Origin: Apiotrichum sp. Y4204 | Lineage: Eukaryota; Basidiomycota; Tremellomycetes; Trichosporonales; Trichosporonaceae | Assembly: GCA_025531455.1 (NCBI GenBank) | Contig: JAMYHL010000004.1 | Location: 744,001-808,000 of the forward strand | Direction: 5' to 3' | Length of the DNA stretch: 64,000 nucleotides | In this document: positions 11,543 to 20,402 of the stretch, one piece after another | Layout of the letters: each line of letters opens with the position of its first letter | How positions within the stretch are numbered: position 1 is the stretch's first letter | Program-made: the position numbers and the translations under genes | Notes under the pieces: model-generated | Databases searched by the model: none | The model's input: only the letters and a program-made list of their open reading frames with translations | Told to the model about the DNA's origin: nothing

Positions 11543-14276
11543 ATGGCCTCTCCCGAACCCTCCTTCGAGGGCTTTTTCAGCACTCAGCAGCGCCCATCCG
11601 CGCAGAGCTCATTTGATCTGCCGTCCAAGAACTACAACTCGGGCGTGGGAGATCAGTATGGCGGCGGATTTGGTCCAATTCAGTATGCCGAGGAGCCCCA
11701 GTCTCTCGAGCCCCGCGACCCTCGGTCAGACCACATTCAGCAGCACCACGAACTTCGCAAAGATAGCGTCCCCTTTGACCCTGCGAGTAGTAGTACTCTT
11801 ATCGCCTCCGTCTCAAATGGTGGCCACCCAGACCCCAACGCTCCCTCCCACTTCGCGGATCCCCATGCGGTGTACCAGTACCATCAGCAGCAGCAGCAAC
11901 AATCAGACATGGCATTCCTTCAGCAGCAGGCGAACGCAATGGGCTCTGACCAGTACTACGATGGTGGCCTCACGTCAGCACCTCAGACGGGGGACTGGAA
12001 CAACAGTCTACTCCAGCAACAGCAGCACGGGTCCAATGCCGGATCTCGCCGCGCAAGCTTCACAGGAGGTCTCGCCGCGACCCCGTTTGACGATCAAGAA
12101 CAGTATGAGGAGCTTCAGCGGATGTAAGTGGATGATTTTCATTCACATAGCTGATATTAGTATCTCGAACGCGTCCTCTCACGGCCACGCCACCCCTGGT
12201 GACCAATCGCGTGCGGCTTCGCCGTTCGTTCCAGCCGACCAGCCCTCTGCAAGCTCCTCTGTTTTCCCCGACTCAGCTCGTTCACCCAGTCCATTTGTCG
12301 CGGCGCCTTCCCCGCCCGTCAATCGCTCTCCGTCTGGACACGGCTCGCCGTCCTTCTCCAAGCCACAGTCACCACCTGCACTTGTGATCCCCCAGGGAGC
12401 ACCATCCCCGCAATACCAACCGATGGCAGCCGTGCCCGTTCAGCCGCCTCAACCAACCAGCCAGTTTGGTAATAGCTTGCTACCCCCGGCGAATCCTGCT
12501 CTTACGGGTATGGCTGGCATTAGCCCCATCGCGGACAATGCCGACGGCCCCATGATCACCATTCAGCCCTCTACGCCGATCAGCGGCTTGAAAGAAGGAA
12601 ACGGTGTCTTTGACGCTGCCCTCCGTCGAGCCAACGCTCAGGCTGCGCAGGCTGCACAGAGCAGCCAAGCCCAGGCCAACGGTGTCCAGTCTGCCTCCAT
12701 GGGCACTTCGCAAACAGGTGGTCCCGGCATTCCCTCGGCGCAGCAAGCCTTCGTCCGCGATGCTCAACAGTGGACACAAAACCTTGACATGGGCAACCTA
12801 GGCACTGGTGCCGGACATCGTCCTCGCGCCAAGTCGGAGTCGTACGGCACCGGTGGCGAGCAGTTCGACCGCCAGGCCATGTTCCAGGTGATGAACAATC
12901 CGGCCATGGCTGGTCAGTTCCAGCAGCAACCGCAGCCCCAGCACATGAACAGCCAGGACCAGTGGATTAACAACTGGCGCATGAACAACGCAGCCGCCGA
13001 GGCCAGCAACAGTCATCTCACCATGGACCCTCGTCAGCTCCCTGGCCAGGCGCCGATGATGGACCCTCATGGTCTCGGACAGATCAACACCAACATTGCC
13101 GGCCAGGAGACGCCCAAGTACGAGTCGGGCCAGATATCGCCAACTTCGATGGCTGTCTACCAACAGCTGGGCCTCAACGCTGGTGCCGGATATACAGGTC
13201 CAGGTTCGAACAACTCTTCCCCTGGCTTTATGTACCAGCAAGGCATCGCCCAGCCTGTGCCCCAGTCGCACTTCCTCATTCCCGAGACCGGTAACCAGTC
13301 CGTTCGCCGCCGGTCGTTCGCTGAGGGGACCATGCATCACGCAGCGGGCGCAGGAACACCTGGATACGGCATCGAATTCACCATGCCTGGTGCCATCACT
13401 CCCCCTGGCCGTCTCCGGGGGCCTTACTCGCATCGTCGTGCCGTCCAAAGTGAAGACTTTAGTCGCTTTGGCCCACCAGGGTCTGTGCCAGGCGGTACAG
13501 GCTGGGGCATGGGTCAGGGTGGTTCTACGGCGGACTTCTTGAACGCCATCACAAATCCAGAAGATGGCACCCTCCTTCCCCCTTCCATGCGTGGGCGATC
13601 CTACTCTCACTCTCGGCACTCGTCCGCCTCGTCTGTTCGCTCGGCTTCGCCTGCTCTGTCTGTGTCGTCTCAGGGCTCTTCCTACTCGCACCACTCGCAC
13701 ATGGAGATGCCTGAGCACATGTCGGAGCAAATGTACGAGTACTACGTCGACCCCCGTCTCGATCCCCGTTCCAAGGTTGCCAAGCTCAAAGTCACCAGTA
13801 TGGCAACTGAAGTCGCGTCGGCAAGCCGGCGGACCAACAGCGGCATCTTCAAGTGTCCGATTCCTGGATGCGGCTCAACGTTCACTCGCCACTTCAACCT
13901 CAAGGGTCATTTGCGATCACACAACGACGAGCGGCCATACAAGTGTCTCTACGATGGTTGTCCGAAATCGATTGTTGGTTTTGCTCGCCAACACGACTGC
14001 AAACGTCATATGCACTTGCACCAGGGAGTGCGGCCATTCGAGTGCGAAGGATGTGGCAAAAAGTTTGCTCGCCTCGACGCGCTCACGCGGCATCATAAAT
14101 CAGAACAAGGGCAAGAGTGTGCCATCTCTCATCCACTGCCGACCAACCCAGACGGCAGCGCAATGTCCGAATCACAATACAAGGCGTACCGTCTTAAGAA
14201 AGAGCAAGGCGAGGGCGGTGCGCCACCGTTGGCAGACGACTCGCAGGCGGGTCCCTCTGGCACAGAGGTTCAGTGA
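11543..14276 (+). CDS. Crz1-like C2H2 zinc-finger transcription factor
   Basis: Probable calcineurin-responsive transcription factor. Two exons (11543-12123 and 12161-14276; 37-nt intron) encode about 898 aa. The first 750 residues are low-complexity and Gln-, Ser- and Pro-rich, as in activation domains. A PxIxIT-like calcineurin docking peptide, PMITIQ, sits near residue 324. A serine-rich tract (RSYSHSRHSSASSVRSAS) follows near residue 670, like the phospho-regulated region of Crz1. Three adjacent C2H2 fingers occupy about residues 756-845: CPIPGC...H/H, CLYDGC...H/H with an ARQHDCKRH helix, and CEGC...H. The third finger ends KSEQGQEC, a variant of the usual second His, as in fungal Crz1/PacC-type third fingers. 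Regulation by Ca2+/calcineurin is inferred from family resemblance. A different basidiomycete C2H2 regulator remains possible. Confidence 0.82.
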
Positions 14277-15019
14277 GGGCCCGCGGCCTCATGTACCTTG
14301 ACGCATCGCGTCATTTCCGATTCTGCCGCTGTTTTGTCTACGCGTTGTCACTATCATCACGGACATTTGGATTCAGTTAGAGAGACACCCCGGCTTGAGC
14401 GGTGTGACGACTCTTCCGGCCGCCCCCATGGGTCTGTGGATCCTAAATTATGGGCCACACTGTACAGCTCTTTTTCTCCTCTGTAGATGGGTTTTTTTTC
14501 GGTAGCGTCTTTAGAGACCGGGACTGGTCGAAAGAGAGATGCAGTTTGATAGATCAAGGTTCGCTGGTGTCATGTTCTGGAATCAAGGGGGTACATGAAA
14601 ACTGACTTGGGAACTATAGATAACGACTGGATCAGCAGAGTCCGTTAAGAGATGCCAGGGACGAGCATGGTGATTATGATGATCCTGATGATTGTGATTG
14701 CTATGCGAAGCTCACAGGGAGGATGTAAGGACCGTTAGAGAACAGTGATAAGTTGTCAGAACGTCCCATGCCACCCGTCCGAGGGCAATCAGCCTATCCG
14801 TATCTCTGAATAATCTCCAAAACGGAAGAAGAGATCGAAGACGTCCGCAAGCGAGTGTGCGCTGAACAGAAGGTCACGACGTCTCAAAGCTCCAGATCTC
14901 CAGAGATGGAGACCCCCAGACGCACGACTGCTTAACCACGGTACAACGAATGCATCGGTCCCAAACTATTCACACCTCACACCTCCTCAGCCCCTACACA
15001 AGTACGCTCCGCCAGCCGC
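14277..15019. other. Convergent intergenic region
   Basis: 743 bases between the stops of the Crz1-like gene and the hydroxyisourate hydrolase gene. It probably holds both 3' UTRs. There are runs of GATGAT/GATTGT near 14670-14700; nothing else is recognised. Confidence 0.5.
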
Positions 15020-15712
15020 CTAGCTGCCGCGGTAGGTCGTGTAGCTCCACGGGCTGAGGAGGAGGGGGATGTGGTAGTGCGACGACGGGTTCTTGTACAT
15101 GAACGTGATCTGGCGTGAGTGGAGAGCATAACAGCAGAGTCGGCCAAGTGGGCATGGGTGACAAAGGAAAGGACGACACGCATCACCGGCAGGCGAAGAC
15201 TCGGGGACAGACTCGGGGACTCACTTCGACGAAGGGGTAGAACGTCTCCACGCCACGCTTCTCAAAGTACGACGCGGTGCGGAAGGTCATCTTGTACGCG
15301 CCCGGGCGCAGCGGCGTTCCCGGCGCCAGGAGCGTCGTGCACCGTCCGTCAGAGTCGGTTTGGCTGCGTGTCAGATCGGCGTGGGAGTGATGGGAATTGC
15401 GGTTAGAGACTGTGAACGTCCTTCTCCTCTCTTCTCTCTTCTCTGTTTGCTGTCCTCTCCTCTCCTATTCTCTCCTCTTCTCGCCTTTCTTTTCTCCCCT
15501 CATTTCTTCTTCGCTCCTTTCTTCTCATCTCCCCACCCATCTTTCCACCAAACTCACCCGACAGCAAGGGGCGCGACGCGGTCGTCCTCCGCAGATGACA
15601 GCTCGACAAACACGCCCTGCGCAGGCCTGCCCGCAGAAGCATCAAGAACTGCCATCAGCACCTCTTTCGTCAGTCTGTACCCACTGTGACAGGTGATAGG
15701 GGACTTAGCCAT
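15020..15712 (-). CDS. 5-hydroxyisourate hydrolase (transthyretin-like)
   Basis: Second enzyme of urate breakdown: it hydrolyses 5-hydroxyisourate to OHCU on the way to allantoin. Four exons on the minus strand (15712-15685, 15648-15558, 15363-15225, 15109-15020) join exactly in phase to 115 aa, the normal family size. The catalytic signatures are present: N-terminal CHILDASAGRPA with the active His, the conserved Arg in TDSDGR, HYHIPLLLSPWSY, and the C-terminal YRGS that separates these hydrolases from transthyretin. No C-terminal peroxisomal SKL signal is present; the N-terminus MAKSPITC also lacks an obvious PTS2, so the protein is probably cytosolic. Upstream there is a TATA-like box and two GATA-type sites. 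Confidence 0.96.
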
Positions 15713-15764
15713 GGTTGTGTGTGAGTGGATGTGGGAAACGCATGCCCCGCCCACCTCTTCGAGC

Positions 15765-15831
15765 ATATATACTTCTCGTGGGCGACGGTTCCTACGGTTA
15801 TCGCTCACATGCTACGGTTGTCGGGCTATCG
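15765..15831 (-). promoter_or_regulatory. TATA-like box and two GATA-type sites
   Basis: Upstream of the hydroxyisourate hydrolase start (15712), the minus strand has a TATATA core at 15765-15771. Further up are two HGATAR motifs, CGATAA (15798-15803) and CGATAG (15826-15831). Fungal GATA factors control nitrogen-catabolite genes, including urate catabolism, through such sites, so the context is suggestive. The motifs are short and could arise by chance. Confidence 0.35.
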
Positions 15832-16149
15832 CCGGTACGTCATGTAGCACTTGGCGGTTCAGCCAGTGGGCGTGGGAAGATTCTCCGATCAGGGGCTCGT
15901 ATCGGCGCAAGATTACTGCCCACACCGGGCAGGTCGTGCGGAACCCCGCATCCCCCGCATGGCCGGACTGTTGGACACAGCACGCTCAGCATCTCGGTGT
16001 TGCACCAGATCTGTGTGATTGTAAGTGCGTACCGCTCGAGACTGGGCAAACTGGACAAGCTAGCAGACTAAGTGCGCAGATGTCCGGATTCGCAGAATCG
16101 GCTGAGGGACAAAGGATGAAGACGAGTACGGTAAAAAGTGGGAGTCTAC

Positions 16150-16154
16150 AAAAA
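16150..16154 (-). terminator. Pol III terminator of tRNA-Gly
   Basis: Five T residues on the minus strand, directly after the tRNA-Gly 3' end. Confidence 0.7.
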
Positions 16155-16156
16155 CG

Positions 16157-16240
16157 TACACCAACCGTGATTCGAACACGGGCCGCTTCTTAACGTTCCG
16201 GAATGGAAGAGAAGCATCCTAACCACTAGACTATTGGTGT
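16157..16240 (-). tRNA. tRNA-Gly (anticodon UCC), with intron
   Basis: On the minus strand a perfect 7-bp acceptor stem (ACACCAA/TTGGTGT) with discriminator A encloses a full cloverleaf. The D arm begins TAGTCTAGTGGTTAGGAT. The anticodon stem is CTTCT/AGAAG, and the loop reads C-T-TCC-A before a 12-nt intron (TTCCGGAACGTT, containing the palindrome TTCCGGAA) at the canonical position after base 37. The T arm is CCGTG-TTCGAAT-CACGG. A T5 terminator follows. Confidence 0.93.
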
Positions 16241-18881
16241 CTAGATATTTTTTGGAAAATGCTGCTGCGCTATAACCCCCTTCTGTTACAAAATGCAATG
16301 CTGAAGCACTCAGTGGTTGTGTTTGCCTGGAGCACCGAGCCGGACTTACATACAGTGTGTTCGTGGTTGTGAAACGTAGCTGTACTGTACACCTTGGACC
16401 GTGCATGTTTGCCTCAGAAGACCTTGGTGTCTAGGACACACCACCTCTCAGACCACCCGAGCTCGGTTCATCTCGTTGTCTTCCGTCAGCTCTTATCATC
16501 CACACACCTCACCTTCGTCCAGTGGGGACCATGCCGGCACCTATCAGAGCTTCAGCCCATCCCAAACCGTCACCCTCACCACGCATCCGTCCCTCGCTGG
16601 TACGCCCACTGTTCCATGACTCATATTGGAGTGTTCCATGACTCATATTTAAGCAGAATTAAGCGAGAATAGAAAACACACGAGCGTCAGCTAACGAAGT
16701 AACTTGCATCATGGCAATCCGCGTTCCTTGTGCCCTCGCCCTGTGCGTCGGGCTTGAGAGCTTGTTGACTCTACTATATCGCGTCCGTTTCCCGGCAGTT
16801 GTCCAATCCGACAACCTGCAGAGTGCGTCTGGGGCGCAGATTCCGAGCTGGCCAATTGGTTGCAACGCTTCACTCCCTCATGCCCTCTGTTGAGCCGGAC
16901 ATGGGAAGACATGAAGGTGCCGGGGAGCACGTCAGCGTCATTCCCGGGACCACAGCTGGTCAAAGTTTGACATACCGCAGATGACTGCCGGGCGTCGTGA
17001 GGAAAAGGCCTCGCCCGGCTCGGCTCACATTGCGGCGTGTATGCGGTAGTCCCACGCCTCAGGACGGAGAGTCTCAGCCACGCCCTGATAATCGTCCAGA
17101 CCATTCCGGACGTCCCCAGGTCCGTCCGTCTGACAGCGAGGTATTGACCATGGCCACTCACGTGCACGCTTACTACGGCCGCTCGCCGCCCGGCTTATAG
17201 CACATGGAGAGGCGTTTTGCAGATAGCCGGAATAGCCACTGATGGCGAGGAATGCGCCGCGCTCGCCAAGAAGCGAGGCTCGAGGCGCGTGGCGCGAGGT
17301 GTGGGGCGCGCGGCGCGTGGCGCGTGGCGTTCAGTGAGGCGCTGAATGCCTCTCTACCCCCCTAGTTGCAGAAACGGCCTGCTCATTTGGTTGTTCTACA
17401 CTGCAAATCCCCGCCGCGCCCCTGCACGCCGCCCCGATCGCCGACATTCATTCCGCAGACTCCGGCATGCCACACCAATGAGGCTGCCTGGACATTGACA
17501 CCGGAGAACCAGACGTCACCGAATATCGTGTATGGTCTCGGCCCGCGTCCCTCTGGTACTCCCAACGCCCAACGACCAGCGCCCAACGCCCAATGCCGCG
17601 GTACGACACCAGCCTCGGTAATGCGAGGCACGCGACACGGCCGACTCACCGGTTCTATTCCTCCAGTCTCATGTACCAGAATGCACAAGGCACAATGTTC
17701 TTATGGTCTTTCCAGACAGTGTTCTTTAGACTATCACAGACACGACATGTGCCCAGCCGCGGCACGTCACACGAGCAGGTGTCAATGCCTTCTCTACTCA
17801 ATGCCATTCTCCGAGACGTGGACGGCGCCCCACACTGTCTCAATCCCCTCATAACGAATATATCGAATGCCGGTGTCAATATGGCATGGGACTACAAACT
17901 CTATTGCGATTACTATCAGTCTAAGCGTCATCCTCGGCGAGTTGGCGGCATGCAGGTGGGCATATCCATATCGGCATGATGGCGCGAGGCATTGACGCGA
18001 GGCACGCGAGGCATTGATGCACGCGGTGGTGGTGAGCAGCACTGTGTAGTGTCTGTCGTGCTGGTCCTGACGGTAGTGGCGCTCTTATCACGTGTGGCCA
18101 CAGGGAGGTGGGCAATTGTGCGACTGGACGCTGAGCATGCGGCGATCGTTTTGGCCGCTTTTGACCGTTTTCAATCAGCACATACTCTGGTTGGTTCTAG
18201 TCCCAATCAGTCCCTAGCGCCTTGCTTGCAGCTTGGCCCTTGACGCACTCGCACCGATCCACGGCCAGGGATCAGGATCGGCGGCGATCAGGAAGCGCGT
18301 AGAGCGGCGATCAGTTCCAGTTAAGGACTAGTGGTGGCGATCGGCAGATCCGCGTTACGCGTCACGCATGCATGCACGGGCCTTGGATACGATGGGCCCT
18401 TTGCCGCAATTCGCCGGTTGTAGATGTCAATCTCTTGGCTGGCAACGACGGCGGTTGCGGCAGAATTCAGAACTTGAACCGGGCGCCGTCCACTCTTTGC
18501 TTACATCTATATCCTTACGTTTGGCAGGCCTCGCCAATACCAATGAATGCAGTAACCAGTACATGGGAGCGGGAACGGACTAACGGAAGGTGTAGGGTTG
18601 GGTTGTCGATCACGTCGTGCCTGCCTGTGCGTACCTGCCCGACGGTCTGTCACCGCTCATGTTAGTATAAGCCCATGCCTGGTATGAACTGCTCAACAGC
18701 TCCGCGGTTGAATCTATGTCATGATGCATTTGGAACTCGTTGCTTTATCATATGCAAATTGTGTGTGGGTCAGATCGTGTAACAGATGAGTGGATGCTAT
18801 GGAGGAGAGCGAAAACGAAAATAACTACAAGTGTATGAAGGATGCGAAATTACAGTGGTGTGATTGTCCGTGTGTTATCTA
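16241..18881. other. Gene-poor region downstream of the CENP-B-like gene
   Basis: 2.6 kb without a supportable gene. It contains the paired Gcn4/AP-1-type sites (16611-16649), followed by an AT-rich TATTTAAG and a 60-codon ATG frame at 16711-16893 with a hydrophobic start. It also has a GC-rich stretch of GGCGCG repeats (17250-17345), repeated CGCCCAA units near 17570-17600, and repeated CGAGGCATTGA near 17985-18015. Confidence 0.5.
16611..16649. promoter_or_regulatory. Direct repeat with two Gcn4/AP-1-type sites
   Basis: A perfect 17-bp direct repeat, GTTCCATGACTCATATT (16611-16627 and 16633-16649), places the palindrome ATGACTCAT at 16616-16624 and 16638-16646, 22 bp apart. This is the consensus for bZIP factors such as Gcn4 and AP-1/Yap-like proteins. 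The target is unclear: tRNA-Gly begins about 370 bp to the left and a small open frame starts 62 bp to the right. Confidence 0.5.
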
Positions 18882-20402
18882 TTACCACTGCGGTTGAACG
18901 TAGCCGGCATACAGAGGCTGCTGCATGTATTGAGCCTCGGGCATGCAGGCAGTCGCCTGCGTGTACAGGGGCTGCTGGAACTGAGGGTATGTGCTGAAGT
19001 CGACACATTCGTTGGACAGCGCCATGGGGAGGTTGGTGAAGTTGGTCTGGGCAGGTGTCCGTGGGGTCTCGGGACTCAAGGTAGCACCAGAGGGGTCGGA
19101 TGAGGGCTCCGAAATGGCAATTGAGCCTGGAGACATGCCGGAAGAGTGAGACAATGCCGGAACGTGCATCGACTCGCGGGTGGTAATCTCGGCTGGGGGA
19201 GCAAGGTCGCCGCCAGTGTAGCCAAACACAGAGGTCATCTGCTGGTGATTTCCTTGGCTCGAGCCAGGACGGCTCTGGGGACGACCCGGAGAGCCAGCGG
19301 GGAAGGTCCACTGGCGGAGCGCAACCGCATTAGCGTGGCCGGGCGAGAAGCGCTGGCGGGGAGCGGGGCCGAAAGAGGCGGCCTGGGCGGCATAGGCGCC
19401 AGGCTGGAAAGCGGCAGGAATGACCTGAGGAGAAGACTGGGACCGAGAGCGCATGGGCATGGGGACCTGCATGTGGGCGGGGAAGAAAGCGTAGGGGTGT
19501 TGGCTGGGGCCGGCGACGCCCATGGGGAAAGCCTCCCGGGGGTAGGGATCCATACCCATAGCAGAGTAGGAGCGGACAATGCCCATGGGAGGAGTGATTG
19601 CGTGACGGCGAGCAGTCGGAAGAGGGCGACCCTCTTCGATGCGGCGGCGCTTGACACCGTCCCACCACTTGGAAGAGGCCTGGAAATGCGGGTGACCGAG
19701 ACGGAGACCGATGCGAAGGGCTTCCTCACGAGCCTCAGAGTCACGGACTTCGCGGCCCTGCATGACGGCCTCGTCAAGCCAGCGATGCATCTCCTCCTCA
19801 ATGGCCGGGTAACGACCACCGGGGCGACGAGCAAGGAGACCAGCGCCGGGGGCGTCCGAGTCGAGCCAACGCTCCTCCTGGTTCAGAATCTTGGAGATGG
19901 TCGAGCGGTCGACAGAGTACTGCTTGGCAATGTCCTCCTGGCGGATCTTGCCCTGGCTGGTACGGTAGATCTGGCAGATGCGGCGCTTGTCCTCAGGGGT
20001 GAGCTTGCGCTTGCGGCGGCCAGCCTGGCGAGGAGCCTCAGAAGCAGGGTCGGAGGAACCCGAGGGGGATGCGTGAGCGGATGTGCTCTCAATAGCATGT
20101 GGGCTCGAGTGAACTACGCTGTTGGGGAAGTTGGGGGTGGCAGCGGAGGTGGGAACAGATGTACTTGAAGGCTCAACCTTGGGGATGGTCGACTCGAGCG
20201 TGAATGGAGCCGGGGTGGTGATGAGGGAAGCGGGGGTGGAGTACATGTTGGGATCAAAAGAGGCAGGAACAGGCTGCATGTATTGCTGCTCCTGGACGGC
20301 GGCCTCGTCATGCTGCTGCTGCTGAGCCATAAACATGAACATGAAGTCGACGTCCTCGTGGACCTCCGGGGTGTAGCTGGGGGTTGCCATTTGAGAGGCC
20401 AT
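18882..20402 (-). CDS. CENP-B/psq-type helix-turn-helix DNA-binding protein
   Basis: Single-exon protein of 506 aa, starting at ATG 20402; frames extending upstream lack an ATG. The first 125 residues are Gln-, Pro- and Ser-rich. A basic patch GRRKRKLT leads into a CENP-B N-terminal/psq helix-turn-helix (about residues 130-180: TPEDKRRICQIYRTSQG...IAKQYSVDRSTISKILNQ). A second, CENP-B-type HTH follows (about 197-258), ending HFQASSKWWDGVKRRRIEEG. This fold comes from pogo/Tigger transposases, but no DDE nuclease domain follows. Instead there is a long Pro/Ser/Gln-rich tail, so it is a host regulator or chromatin protein rather than a transposase. The tail ends in Tyr/Gln repeats (QYMQQPLYAGYVQPQW). 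Fission-yeast Abp1/Cbh proteins are the nearest known concept, with the caveat that they keep a DDE remnant. Confidence 0.8.
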   Translation of the reverse strand: MASQMATPSYTPEVHEDVDFMFMFMAQQQQHDEAAVQEQQYMQPVPASFDPNMYSTPASLITTPAPFTLESTIPKVEPSSTSVPTSAATPNFPNSVVHSSPHAIESTSAHASPSGSSDPASEAPRQAGRRKRKLTPEDKRRICQIYRTSQGKIRQEDIAKQYSVDRSTISKILNQEERWLDSDAPGAGLLARRPGGRYPAIEEEMHRWLDEAVMQGREVRDSEAREEALRIGLRLGHPHFQASSKWWDGVKRRRIEEGRPLPTARRHAITPPMGIVRSYSAMGMDPYPREAFPMGVAGPSQHPYAFFPAHMQVPMPMRSRSQSSPQVIPAAFQPGAYAAQAASFGPAPRQRFSPGHANAVALRQWTFPAGSPGRPQSRPGSSQGNHQQMTSVFGYTGGDLAPPAEITTRESMHVPALSHSSGMSPGSIAISEPSSDPSGATLSPETPRTPAQTNFTNLPMALSNECVDFSTYPQFQQPLYTQATACMPEAQYMQQPLYAGYVQPQW

